Made by a program: the position numbers and the translations under genes. This document shows positions 22,480-41,107 of a stretch of DNA of 64,000 nt, in pieces. The DNA comes from Kingdonia uniflora. Its lineage: Eukaryota > Streptophyta > Magnoliopsida > Ranunculales > Circaeasteraceae. The notes beneath the pieces were generated by a model that was given only the letters and a program-made list of their open reading frames with translations, did no database searches and was not told the DNA's origin. The DNA lies in assembly GCA_014058105.1 (NCBI GenBank), contig JACGCM010002659.1, forward strand, positions 1,054,001 to 1,118,000. Direction: 5' to 3'. Each line of letters opens with the position of its first letter. Positions within the stretch are counted from its first letter, which is position 1.

Positions 22480-23596
22480 TAGAGGTGGCAAACAGGTCGG
22501 GTTTAGGTTATACGGGTCGAATCATAATGGGTTCATGGGTAAGAAATGCAAACCCAAACCCAACCCGCTTAGTTAAATGGGTCAAAAATATAAACCCAAA
22601 CCCAAGACTAATTTAAATAGGTCAACCCGATCTGACCCTTTTGACCTGTTTAAATATTAATTCGGGTTTAGGTCGGGTCATGGGTTTCAATATTATCAAA
22701 ATTTCTCAAAATTTCCCCAGGCAGTTCGCCAAAATTATTATGAATATCTGCGTTCATTAAGTGTTTATTGATATATATAGGTTAATGGAGAATTCATGGC
22801 AAGGATTTAACGTTAATGGTTAATCATTTGTGTATGTTCAAAAAAAAAATACTGCAAATTTCAGACTATCTCTAACAATGATTGAGGCTATGAGTTAATT
22901 AATGCTTAATGCTCCTTAAACGAGCCCTATGTATGATAATTTATCTTTAGCAGTACTTCAATCAACCTTAAATTGGATCTGTCCTGCAACCTTAGTCACA
23001 TGCTCGAAGGTCCTAGCTTTAGTTTTTTGATATTTTTCACTTATTCCCTTTTTCTACCAATAAATAGGCTTCCAGTGCATGATTTTTAGGCTCGTCTCTC
23101 TTAAAGAGTAGTGATAGGCACATAATGTGTTCATTTTAATTCTAAAGAAGATAGATGTACAAGTCTTATGAACGCTTTATCTCAATTTTAAAGAAGGCAA
23201 TGCATGATCATTTATTGAGCTTGCCTGGTCCCAAACGCCCTTGTCAAGCTCATGTATTGAGACAGTTATACTTCAAGCTGAAAGGTGTTAACTTTTAGCA
23301 ATACCAAAATAGTTCTCAAACATAAAGTTCATAAAAAGTTGCACTAAGGATTTGATTCGTACCTCATTTATTCTCAAGCATAAAAATCATAAATTATAAT
23401 TAGCCCAAATCAAACTTAAGCAGGTCACGGGTCAACCCGAACCGTTTAAGGTAAACCCTAACCCGACCCATTTATTAAATGGGTTAGACGGGTTTGGGTC
23501 AAATGGTCCACGATCTATTAAGGCCAAACCCAAACCCGCCAAAAATATGGTTAGGTTGGGTCAGGTTGGTGGGTCGTGGGTCACTTGCCAGCTCTA
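22480..23596 (+). mobile_element. hAT-like non-autonomous element 2, inside copia gag
   Basis: Ends are TAGAGGTGGCAAAC and (reverse) TAGAGCTGGCAAGT. Flanks are ATCCTCAG (22472-22479) and ATCCTTCA (23597-23604), an imperfect 8-bp duplication. Removing the element brings the two gag halves together near their shared frame, which confirms the insertion. It is a member of the same family as 20268-21360, in opposite orientation. Confidence 0.85.
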
Positions 23597-24400
23597 ATCC
23601 TTCATCATTATATTCAGGATGACTTGAAGATGGAATACCTCAACAAGGTTGAACCAGCTGACTTGTAGGCAAGCTTGAAGGGGGGTTATGGTCAGCAAAA
23701 GAACATTATGCTCCCAAAAATGACGTACCAATAGAACAACCTTCGGTTCTAAGATTTTAGCGTTGTCGCTAATTATAACTCAGTAGTCCACAAAATCATT
23801 TCTATACTTGAGTTGTATGAGAAAAAGTCACTGATACTGAAATGGTAGACAATACTCTATCCACTTTCCATGCTAGCAATATTACACTTCAAATGCAATA
23901 TCGACGAGAGAATATTACGACTCACAAAGTTTTGATTCAGACATTGCTCCTCTCTGAACAAAATGATGAACTTCTGATAAATAAAAATCATAAAATACGG
24001 CCTTTTAGGATTGCGTCGTTTCCCGATTCACACAATGTTCAGTTTTGGGGAAATAACTATGGTAGTCTGGGACGCAGAAATGGAAATGGCAAGGGAGGAT
24101 ACAAGGGAAACAAGAAGGGCAGGAACCAGAAACTCAATGGCCCTGAGAAAGGTAAAGGATTTAAGAAATCCGACAAACCAAGAAATGGAAAGAAGGAAAA
24201 GAAGCCAGATATGGGATCTTCTTACTTTAACTACGGTGGCACATGATACTTGGCACAAGAATGCCAGTCACCAAGGGTGGCCAGAGATAAGAGAGTTCAA
24301 ACCCACCACGCAGTTATTGACGCTGACTCTACCCCTATGGAGTTCGTAGCGTCAGACTTCTTTGACCATACTAATACCGGCATGGATCAACATACGAAGT
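23597..24400 (+). pseudogene. gag: Copia gag, C-terminal part with zinc-knuckle remnant
   Basis: After the hAT insert the frame continues HHYIQDDLKMEYLNKVEPAD, a stop, then the UBN2 helices (VVHKIISILELYEKK). ORF 23842-24246 carries a Lys/Gly-rich basic stretch and ends YFNYGGT, a stop, then YLAQECQSP. This is a CCHC knuckle whose first two Cys became Tyr and whose His codon region is disrupted. Confidence 0.8.
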
Positions 24401-24679
24401 AATCAGTAGCAATATCTCAGTAGATGTGTGATGTCACAGTAGAGAGCACTAGTAGTTTCTTTTCTTGCAAATACTTGATTTACTTTTTGTTAGTATTTTT
24501 TATTATTATGTTGGGAACAGATCATTTATATTTCAATAAAGTACTCGTGGCGCACACTCAGTATTAATCTATGAGATTTTTATTTTGTTATGAGTTGTGA
24601 TTATTCAAATTATTGCTTGGGATAGTAATTAATTTGTTATATATAAAATTCTTAATTTACTATATATACAGGTAGCCTA

Positions 24680-25990
24680 TGGATCTTTATGCCCATAAAA
24701 TACTAATTGATAATAGGATGAGTCGTGACACATGTCTAGTTGACAGTGGTACTAGCTGACGGTCTTAATACTCAGCCAGTATCATAGAGGGTTTGGGGAG
24801 CGCCACGCTATTACTCCCTAATGGTACAATACTGAGTATCAAGACCGTGTTGTTTGTTAGTAAATCTCCCAAGAATTTACTAAGTTTTAGGGACATATAT
24901 GATAGCGGTTATCAAGTAAAAGCGATAGGAAATGATGAGAATCAAATTCTATGCATCACCTATTCGCCTAATGGTCAAGAAATTATATTGGAACGATATC
25001 AAATGTATTCCTCAGGGCTTTATTCAACTGCCTTCAGGTATGTCGAAACATATGCAATCACTATTTTTTCTCCGTAACAAGAGAAAATATTTAGGATTTG
25101 GCATGACCGTTTTGGACATCCTGGACAACGAATAATGGAAAAAATTATCAATTGTACCTCCGGACATTCACTCATGGGAGAGAAGATTCAAATTTTACAA
25201 GATTGCCCATGTAACGCATGCTCTCAAGGAAAGCTTCTAGTTCAACCTAATAAGACTAAGGGGGAGTTGGAGTCTCCAGCCTTTCTCTAACGCATCCATG
25301 GAGATATATGTGGACATATCCATCTGCATAGTGGTCCATTCAAATATTATATTGTCTTAATTGATGAATCTGTGAGATGGTCAGATATTTGCCTATTATC
25401 ATCTTGGTATATGGAGTTTCCACGGTTGTTTGCCCAAATTATCTGATTACGGGCTCATTTCCCGGATCACCCAATCAAATCTATAAGATTTAACAGCGTT
25501 GGCGAGTTTACCTCAAAGGCTTTTGTTGATTATTATATGGCTAATGGGATATATGTTGAGCATCCAGTACCCCATGTCCATACCCAAAATGGGATGGCGG
25601 AGAATCTAATCAAGTAATTATAGTTAATCGCTAAGTCACTGTTATTATGATATCAACTTACTGCCACTACGTGGGCCCATACAATTCTGCATGCTGTCGC
25701 CCTTATTAGAATTTGCCCAACAACAAATAATCAATATTCCACATTGCAACTAGTAACTGCCTAACTGGGTCGGAGCCCGGTGTCGCCCATCTGCGAACAT
25801 TTGAATGCTCCGTACATGTGCCAATTGCACCACTACAACGTAAAAAGATAGGACCCCAACGTTGGCTCGGTATCTATGTGGGTTACGATTCACCATCTAT
25901 CATTCGATACTTGAAACCCACTACTGGTAATGTATTTACTGCGAGATTTGTAGATTATCACTTTGATCGACAATATTTCTAGCATTGGGG
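24680..25990 (+). pseudogene. Copia protease and integrase
   Basis: TCLVDSGTS (about 24737) is the DSG protease site. 24793-25077 is the GAG-pre-integrase region (LPNGTILSIKTVLFVSKSPK), continuing in another frame with HDRFGHPGQRIMEKI and CNACSQGK (HHCC). The core follows with HGDICGHI (Asp), FNSVGEFTSKAF and HVHTQNGMAENLIK (Glu). Stops at several points. Confidence 0.85.
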
Positions 25991-26689
25991 GGAGATATGA
26001 CAGTCAATGTTGAGGATGTTTCCAAGATTAGTTGGAAAATACCATCGTTGTCTCATCTAGATCCCCTAACCAATCACGGTGACAAGGAAATGCAATGGAT
26101 TCTATACTTACAAAATATCGTTAATGAATTGCCAGATGCATTCAACAATATTGCTAAAGTAACCAAGGCCCATGCACCTGTACGATTGAATGTTCAGGAA
26201 ACTGGTGTACAACCTGTAAATAAATTTGAGTTGCGCGTCACGAGAGGATGCCCCGCTGCAAAGAAGGGCGCTGAGCCAAGGGCTAAGAAATAGCGTACGG
26301 GAATAGAAAAGACTAATGGTGTAGTCGATTCATCGGGGATGGAGCCTCCCATTGTCAGGGCTATATTAGCTATATATCCACGTGAAACATTAGGAGACAA
26401 GCCCAATGTGGCACATGTACAGGATAATCGAGAGATCTCAATTAACTTTGTTCTAATGGTACCACGTAGGATCGTTCAGAAGTAGTAGTCGACGAAGTAT
26501 TCACTTTTGTTGTTGCACTCGCCATCGAGGATGACAATCCATAACCACTCACTGTAGATGAATGCAGAAGTTGTACAGATTGACCAGAGTGGGAAACTGC
26601 GATCAATGCGAAGCTCAGCTCACTAGTTAAATGCGAAGTATTTAGACTAATAGTCCTTAGGCAAGATGCCACCAAGCCTGCCGGTTATA

Positions 26690-27335
26690 AATAGGTATTC
26701 GTGCAGAAACATAATGAACTTATAAATATAGTAAGGTACAAGGCAAGACTAGTTGCCCAGGGCTTTTCTCAAAGACTTGGCATCGATTACAATGAAACCT
26801 ACTCTCCGATCATGGACGCTATAACATTCCGTTACTTCATCAGTCTGTTAGTCGTTGAGAACGAGCTTGGCATGCGTCTTATGGATATAGTTAATGTGTA
26901 TATATGCGATAAATTAGATATGAAGATCTACATGAAGCTATCAGAAGGGTTTAAGCTTTCAGAAGTGACAATGTCATGCATACAGGGTGCCTACGTAATA
27001 GAATTGGATAAGTCATTGTATGGTCTGAAACATTCAGGGCCCATGTGGCACAACAACAGACCATGTGGCACAATAACAGGCTAACTGAATATTTGAAAGC
27101 CAGGGGTTTTTCGAATAGCCTTGTTTGCCCATACATTTTCATCAAGAAAACGAATACTGGTTTCGCCATCATTGCAGTATATGTAGATGATTTGAATATC
27201 ATCGAAACTCTGGGGGAGATCGTGAAAACCGTTGAATACCTTGAGAAGGATTTCGAAATGAAAAACCTTGAGAAAATCAAATTTTGTCTCGATTTGCAGA
27301 TCAAATATCTTGGTCGTGGCATATTCGTACATTAG
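26690..27335 (+). pseudogene. Copia reverse transcriptase
   Basis: YKARLVAQGFSQRLGIDYNE, ELDKSLYGLKHSGPMW and IAVYVDDLNII (YVDD catalytic motif) are typical of copia RT. A 20-bp tandem duplication at 27041-27080 shifts the frame between the last two blocks. Confidence 0.9.
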
Positions 27336-27339
27336 GCGA

Positions 27340-28140
27340 CATATACCGAAAGAATCATAAACATTTCGGTATGGATGCGATGCACAATGCCAAGACGCCT
27401 ATACATGTCCGTTCATTGGATGTGAACAAGGACATCTATCGTCTTCCAGATAAGGGGGAGAAAATCTTAGGGCCTGAGACGCCATATCTAGGAGCTATCA
27501 GTGTTTTGCTATACTTAGCAGGGTGTACTCGATCCGATATCTCATTCGCAATAAACTATTTGGCTTGCCATAGTTTTGCACGTACCCAAAGGCACTTGAA
27601 TGGGATCAAGCACATTCTTAGATATCTCATCGACACGAAAGACTGGGGTCTGTTCTATCCGAAAAATGGCAAATGAGAAATTATAGGATACGCCGATGTA
27701 GGATACTTGTTAGATCCACATAAAAGTCAATTATAATCGGGTTATGTGTTCTTGTATGAAGATATAGTGATTTCATGAAGATCAGTGAAGCAGACGATGG
27801 TTGTCACATCCTCGAATCACACAGAGATTCTTGCACTTCATGAAGCTGAAAGAGAATATTTTTAGTTAGAGTCCATGATCAATCAAATCAATGAAAGTTG
27901 CGGTCTAAGTTCTATCCAAGATAAACTGACTACTCTTTATGAAGACAATGTAACTTGTATCATTCAAGTCAAAGGCGAATTTATTAAAGACGATAGAACG
28001 AAGTACATTTCACCTAAATTCTTCCACATACATGAGTTGTAGAAGACAGATGAGATTAACATTAAGTTCGCTCAGAAGATAACTTAGTTGATCTATTCAC
28101 AAAGGATCTTGCACATCTTACGTTCAAGAGATTGGTACAC
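27340..28140 (+). pseudogene. Copia RNase H
   Basis: ORF 27284-27676 contains PYLGAISVLLYLAGCTRSDI and RHLNGIKHILRYL, then GYADVGYLLDPHKSQ after a stop, SSNHTEILALHEAEREY, and a degenerate K-Y-I end. This is the usual copia RNase H with its Asp and Glu sites still visible. Confidence 0.85.
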
Positions 28141-28444
28141 GGAATCGGCATGCACAGTTTACACGATTTATTATCTCAGGGAGATAGATCTTAGGGAGAT
28201 CGACGTCTGGGGAAGTAATCTCGTCCTGACGTGGACACATGCATGTTGTACTCTCTTTCCTGATAGTGCAGTTTTTATTCTATGAGGTTTTACTAACTAG
28301 AGGCTTTGATGAGGCGACGTATATGTGTTCACAACCCATACGGGGCATCGAATTAATGTACTCTTTTCTTGTATAGCTTTTTGCCCAAAGGGGTTTTGCT
28401 AGGGAGAGGTTTTGATGAGACAAATCATCCGGGTATGGAACACC

Positions 28445-28455
28445 CCAAGGGAGAG
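28445..28455 (+). promoter_or_regulatory. Copia polypurine tract
   Basis: CCAAGGGAGAG lies directly before the TGTTAGG start of the 3' LTR. Confidence 0.8.
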
Positions 28456-28689
28456 TGTTAGGAGTTGAGTCTGGCCCAAGGTGGGAACCCAACTGGGTTG
28501 GGGTGTCCTACTGGACTCCTAACAAGCCCATATACCATTACAGTTTATGGGGAGAGTTTGAGTAATAGTTAACCTCTTTGAGGATTAAGTCTATGTAACC
28601 TACACAGAGAAATCATCAATCAATAATATTTCTACTCTTCTCTCATGTTTGTGTTATGATTATCTAGTAGAATAGAGTATTATCCAACA
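28456..28689 (+). repeat. 3' LTR of the copia element
   Basis: 234 bp, TGTTAGG...CCAACA, followed by the TCATG target duplication. Confidence 0.9.
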
Positions 28690-29415
28690 TCATGGATAAA
28701 TAATATAAAATAAAATAAATAGCCTTTTATGTTCCATACTTAAGTAGAACTCTTATTTTTTTCCTCAACAAACAAGAAATCCAATCCAATGTGTTACTTT
28801 TTTCAAACTCTTATGGTCTATCACTTGAAGTATTTCACTCCTCAAACACTTCTACTAATCGATCTGATAAGTACTTCTTATCTTCCTCCAAATTATCATT
28901 TTTTTACAACAACAAAACACCCGAAGTCCAAATAACTTTTTCTCTCTCTAACTATTAATGGTGATTCACCTCAGTCACCCTCTACTCTGCATTTACTTTC
29001 TCTATCAACCCCCCCCCCGCCGCTCTCTGGGTGTTCCTTAATTGATTGTGTTATATGATTCATGTATGCGATGGTTACCCAACTGATTTTGTTATTTGAT
29101 TCATGTATGTGATGGTTTAGTCACATATTAGTGAAAATGCCTCCAACCAAATATGAACATTTTTTCCACTCCATTTGCGTTACGTAAACCAAATACATGT
29201 TTATAAGTTGCATTGTATTTCTTGCCGTACATTGTAAATGCAATTTATTTGTGTTGCATTGCAACCAATATTTTGCAATGCAAGTCATGTGCAAATGCAA
29301 AAGAATTAAATTGCAAGTAAATTGTTGAAATGTAGTCACAAAGGGCTACTTTTCGAGCTCATGATTTGCATTGCAACACATTTACAAGTGGATTTGCATC
29401 GAACCAAACTGAGCC

Positions 29416-29810
29416 ATATCTCAACTTTTTATGGCCAAACTAACAAAAATTTATAGCCTGCATGTAAAATACAGCCCATAATGATGTTTCAAGCAACAAC
29501 AAAAAAAAACACACACACAAACTCCCTTTTTCTAACTGGGTAATTTTGTTCTCATATTTATGGACATGGTTCCGGGAAAAAAACAAAGAAAGATAATTCA
29601 CCAACCAAGACTTCTTCTTTATCTTTACTTATTACACCGGGGGAAGGCGATAAACAATGCCATAAGCTCATTCTGTACCTACAACAATTCTATAAAATAA
29701 AAAACATGAAGTAGAGGCACAAGAAAGCCCAAACAATGTCAACCTCAACACCAGATTAAAGTACTGATTTTCGGAATTATCAAAGGAAGATAAACAGAAA
29801 GAAGATGCGA
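29416..29810. other. ATP2 3' flank / likely 3' UTR
   Basis: Immediately downstream of the ATP2 stop on the minus strand. AT-rich with an A-rich (CA)n patch near 29505-29518. No separate gene seen. Confidence 0.5.
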
Positions 29811-36819
<7,009 letters not shown>

Positions 36820-36880
36820 GAGAGAAAGAGGTTGGGAATGAGGTTCTTTTTTGAAAACCAAGGTCAATACTCTCTTGGGG

Positions 36881-37597
36881 TGTAACACCTAATCGTATCA
36901 ACCCAATATTTTGTAAGAGCATCTCCAACAACAACACTTTTCACGTACTTTTACAAAAACTCCTTCCAACAGGGTATGGTGGTCAGCATACTCTCCCCCA
37001 TACCCCTCCAAAATATGCGAATCCGGAACTTGGAGAGTGGTATGTGCATACTACTTTTGTGGATCCTCCACATATATTTCTTATCTTCGTTTCTTTTCTC
37101 TCTTTAATTAAAGAACATTGTGGGTCCCAATTTTTAATAAAAATTTTCTCTCTCACATAAAATAACATTGTGAGTCCCAATTTGAATAAAAAGTTGAATT
37201 TGGAAAGAAATTTGTTAGAGCAAAGTGGTATGCTATTCTGGATACTAGTATCCAAAACCGGAATAGCATACCTTCTCTGTTGGAGATGCTCTAAAGGAAA
37301 TCTATTTAGGGGAGTAAGCTTCGTCTCCAACTTTGATGTTTTCTTCTGGTTGTAAGCCATTTACTTAGTAGTTATATTGTAAAGGAAGTGAATCCTATAT
37401 ACCTGAGTTGGAAATAAACCCTTGATAACCTAATGAAAGCTAGTTGTAATTGAATCTTTGTACTGTTGTATGTTTTCTTGTTATTATTTCATATTACGAT
37501 AAAAGAAAGTTGAAAGTAGACGGATAAATAGGCTTACTTGAGGCACGTGTCTCGAGTAAGCACGTACCAAGCTTGTAATCTCAACTGGTACGTGACA
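36881..37597 (+). mobile_element. Chromovirus LTR upstream of ATP2, interrupted by a MITE
   Basis: It begins TGTAACACCTAATCG, the counterpart of TGTAATGCCTCAGTG at 16283, and ends GGTACGTGACA. It is homologous to the LTRs at 11335 and 16283. A MITE sits at 36917-37291, and about 60 bp around it are missing relative to 16283-16692. It is followed by a PBS (37598-37611) and ~40 bp of leader, so it is a 5' LTR with most of the element lost. Confidence 0.85.
36917..37291. mobile_element. Tourist-like MITE inside the LTR
   Basis: 14-bp inverted ends GAGCATCTCCAACA / TGTTGGAGATGCTC are flanked by TAA at 36914-36916 and 37292-37294. The 3-bp TAA duplication suits PIF/Harbinger-derived MITEs. 375 bp, no coding sequence. 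Confidence 0.85.
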
Positions 37598-37649
37598 GTT
37601 GGCATCAGAGCTACGTTCTAGTAGGTGAGTGATCCTGTTAGCCATGGCG
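37598..37649 (+). promoter_or_regulatory. Retroelement PBS and leader joined to ATP2 sequence
   Basis: GTTGGCATCAGAGC matches the initiator tRNA-Met primer site. The next ~40 bp match the leader at 11603-11648, ending GCCATGGCGGAGG, where homology switches to ATP2 sequence. Confidence 0.8.
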
Positions 37650-37740
37650 GAGGATCGAAGAAGAGATGATAAAACCTTATGAGACACAATGAGAGAGAGA
37701 GAAAGAGAGGTCCCTTTTTTGAGAATCAAAGTGAGTCCTG
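37650..37740 (-). pseudogene. ATP2 5'-end fragment, copy 4
   Basis: GATCGAAGAAGAGATGATAA matches 36781-36800 exactly, then diverges, but still follows the ATP2 5' UTR (CTTTTTTGAGAATCAAAG versus CTTTTTTGAAAACCAAGG). The ATG position is destroyed. It follows the retroelement leader directly. Confidence 0.7.
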
Positions 37741-39350
37741 TCTCCTGAGGATGGTCACTCACTCCTCTAGTCTTTTTGAAACCCACACGGTGATCCGGGT
37801 TCATAATTTATCACCATTTGCCTCACTAATCTATGGGGCACATGAACCGCGCCAACCCCCAAGCTTGGGTTTAGTCTGAATAAATCTTGGTGTGTCGCTC
37901 CCATATTGGTGGTGAATCCAACTCAAGACCTCTTCTAGTTGGGGAATTGCTATATCAAAAGTACCACAATAGTGACTTAGAAAATGACCAAGCTTTAAGT
38001 TACCACATTTGCATCTACTTCATAATTCGCTTCATGAAAGTGATGAATTGGCTGAATGCAATGAAATTAATTTAGAAAATGTTGACATCGAGAATAAAGT
38101 ACCCGTGAAGGTTGTGATTTGTCCCCAATGGGAACGAATTCGTGGACACTGAAAAAACGAAGTATAGACCTTAATTCTTAGCCACTCATCTCTAGAGATG
38201 AGATGAGTGGTTATTATAATAGAGGAAATTGCAATAAAATAAATAAATAAAAATAGGTGGAAATGACGTGTCTCTCTCGTGCGTGATTAAACTTCTATCT
38301 CTTGCTAGATTTATTTATTTCAGAACTATTTCTCTCTCTCAAAAATAATTTCGCTAAAACTCTCTCTCTCTCTCAAAAATAGTTTCGCTAAAACTCTCTC
38401 TCTCAAAAATTGGTAGTTTTGATCAACCTCTCTCAAATATGAGTTTTGTAGATCGCAATCTGGAGAATCCCTTGAAGAAATGGAGTTCGATTGAACTGGG
38501 ATTGGTATTACTCACGAAGATTAGGGGTTTTCGAGTTTCAGTGAAACAATCATCTTAAGATCGTCTGTATAAAGTTCAGGTTACATCAAAGAAGAGGTTG
38601 AAGATTGTGAACTGGTTATTGGATTTCTAGTGTTTAAATTAGGATTTCCTTTTTTCACTGTGTAAATGACAAAAATTGTCGATGTATGTCGTGGTCGACA
38701 TTATATGGGACTAAATTGCCAAAAAAAATACATTTGCTATATAGATTTTCGAATACACTGTTGATCGATAATACTCAACCATTTGATTGTCGGGTATGTA
38801 GTCGTCGACAATTAATTTTCGGCAAGCTTGTTTAGTCGACGATTTTGACGATGTTGTTAGTGGTGATAACAAGGTCTAGATAGTTTATGAGAGCATGAAA
38901 AGAAACTGCTAGGATTACTGTAGTCAATGGATTTATGTACTGGAACCATATTTCTTTTGTTATCACGATGAAAGAGAAATTTTTGTATCATTTTAACTAA
39001 AGTATGAGACCCTAATGCTTTTTAATAGTACTACTTTCGTAAAAAAAAATTGTATCTAATACCTTATTTGATTGCTACTATGCCGTGGATATGAGTTGAT
39101 ATAGTATGTGTAATTGTCGACTCAGATTAGGCATCGATAATCTAAATATGCTTGTTTTAGAGCTCTCACCATGTTAAACCAACCACAACAAGACCATCAT
39201 GAGGAAGGTGAATTCTAAGATCACAAGGGAGATGTTTAGAGTTTGGATGTTTTCAAATATTAGGAGAAAGATTTGCCACCTATTCCCCTAATCAGAGCCA
39301 TCAATTTAAACTACGTGGATGTCTCCGATTTAGTGTTTGCATAGTGTCCC
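37741..39350. other. Intergenic, no gene recognised
   Basis: It holds a short palindromic stretch CCACTCATC...GATGAGTGG (about 38184-38213), CT-rich runs near 38330-38410, and several GTCGACAAT-like motifs at 38690-38850. No coding family seen. Confidence 0.45.
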
Positions 39351-39370
39351 CAAACTTAGTGTCTCCTAAT

Positions 39371-39905
39371 CTTCTTCTTTTTTTAAAGCAAAGAGACTAC
39401 GTAGATGGATTAGGCCCTATGGGGCGAATAAGAGGTTACATAATTTAACAACTTTGCCACCTTCGCAGGCTTAAAACTAACAAAAGAGGGGAAATGGGCT
39501 CCCTTGGCGACTAAAGCATGTGCATCAAAGTTACATAAATGACTAAAAAAACTCAAATCTAAACTCTAAAAAAAATGACACTAAAGACAACATATCTAGC
39601 GCCAGAGTGAGGGCACCCCATGAGAGATCAGTAAGAACCAAAACTCTCTCAAGGCCAGCCTTGAGCCCTGAGCGCTGCGTCCATCCCTCTTATCACTGAA
39701 ATTGCCTCTGCTTCTTCCGGATCAACTGCCCTGGAAGAGTCAAAACTTGTACCTATAATATTAGAGAGGTGAGACTTAATAATAAAATCGGAGCCGCCCA
39801 GTGAATCTGCTTTGTACCAAGCGGCGTCCACCGCGACAGTGTGCCAACCTTCAGGGGGTGAAGAGGGGACAATGTTGGGGGGTGAACGTGCGGAATGCAC
39901 CACCT
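39371..39905 (-). mobile_element. 5'-truncated LINE carrying an RNase H domain
   Basis: The reverse strand from 39903 reads PPEGWHTVAVDAAWY (first Asp), GGSDFIIKSHLSNIIGTSFD and DPEEAEAISVIRGMDAAL (catalytic Glu). After a frameshift it reads LERVLVLTD (Asp), then ALVAKGAHF near 39500. This is the RVT_3 RNase H of plant non-LTR elements. An A-rich tail (plus strand CTTCTTCTTTTTTT at 39371-39386) ends it, as expected for a LINE. Confidence 0.75.
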
Positions 39906-39929
39906 TCGCGCAATTTGGTTTTATTCGTT

Positions 39930-40643
39930 ATCCTCATGGCATACAAATAATCAACCAAGATATTATAAATAATAATTCATGCACACAAAACACAATATTT
40001 ATCGGAGGTTCGCCATAAGGTTATTCCCCCTACCAAGCTAGAAATCCACTATGTATCCAAGTTCAATTACAAGCCCTCAAGGGATTCCAACAAACATGGA
40101 AATCCCTAATCTCGCAATAATCCTCACATAGATTTACAAGAAATAGAATAAACATAAGAGATCCATCAAGAATCCAAAGATTACCACAACAAAGACCATG
40201 TTGCATACCTTCTTCTTCAAACCCTTCAATCTTCTCTCTTTCTTGATTTCTCATCTTAGCAACCAAGAGGTATTTCTCATCTCACCATCAAATCCCAAGA
40301 TAACAACACCCTCCACTTTTTTTCTTGTAAAGACCAACTCTTTACCCACAGAGGCTACATCTCTTCTAGATCTCAAGTTTCTCACACACTGTGTTAGGAG
40401 GCTTTGAACTCACACTCTATATTTATAGACTCTCTATTAAGTCATCACCGAAGTACACATTACAAGACAAACCATCGCTTTGGATTTAATCTATTCATAA
40501 CGAACTTATAAACAATCAAACAGAGCCTTTTTCATTCGAACGACTTCATGACTCGTTCGAACGACTTCAACGCAAACTCTGCCGTTTGAACGACTTCCCC
40601 ACTCGTTCGAACGACTTTCCCTGTTTTGAGCCGTAACCTAACA
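39930..40643 (-). mobile_element. Copia-type LTR (minus strand), probably with some internal sequence
   Basis: On the minus strand TGTTAGGTTACGG starts at 40643, preceded by the purine-rich GGTGGTGGAGATT, a standard polypurine tract. A TATAAATATAG box lies near 40425. The lower boundary is uncertain. U3 carries four TTCGAACGACTT-like repeats (40532-40613). Sequence above 40643 (to about 41100) could be the 3' part of the internal domain but shows no recognisable domain. Confidence 0.5.
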
Positions 40644-41107
40644 ATCTCCACCACCGCAAAAAAACATAATTCATATCTTAATTGACCAACCATAGCACGA
40701 ACAAACCCATCAACAAAAAAATGTCGAATTTGTTTACTTTTTATTCGCTACCCATGATCAAAACATTTTCGTATCCAAAATCGAATACCTTCGTCAAAAC
40801 CGACGAACATCCATTAGCTTCTTTTCTCTCCGTGAGAAACCATACTTCCGAGCTTGCTTCACCTGCAGCCATGAAACTATACCACTCCAACTTCTGCTTT
40901 GAACGCATCTCCATAAGCACCATCAAGTCCACCCCTGAACTCCATCACAAAAAGAGTCTCTGAAACAGTAATTTCATCTATACCAATGAAATCACACAAT
41001 TTCATCTATAATCTGTAATTATAAATGGTCAAGTGCTATATGAAATAAAGCAGAGAATTATTTGTCTTAATTTGTGTTTAATTCCCTCAAGGAATTTAGT
41101 AGATAGA

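Larger units (their letters stand above)
19465..28689 (+). mobile_element. Ty1/copia LTR retrotransposon, complete but degenerate
   Basis: LTRs at 19465-19701 and 28456-28689 start TGTTAGGA and end CCAACA. The 5-bp target duplication TCATG is exact at 19460-19464 and 28690-28694. Domain order is gag, protease, integrase, RT, RNase H, the copia order. Two hAT elements (20268-21360 and 22480-23596) lengthen it. Many stops show it is inactive. Confidence 0.95.
17944..29415. mobile_element. Outer TIR element, split by two nested insertions
   Basis: The left half is 17944-18283; the right half is 19438-19464 plus 28690-29415. The left end ATGGCTTAGTTTGG (from 17942) pairs with the right end CCAAACTGAGCCAT. 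The two halves match the left (18284-18620) and right (18620-19437) halves of the inner element in order. Removing the inner element and the copia element gives a ~1.1-kb element with the same organisation. Confidence 0.7.
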
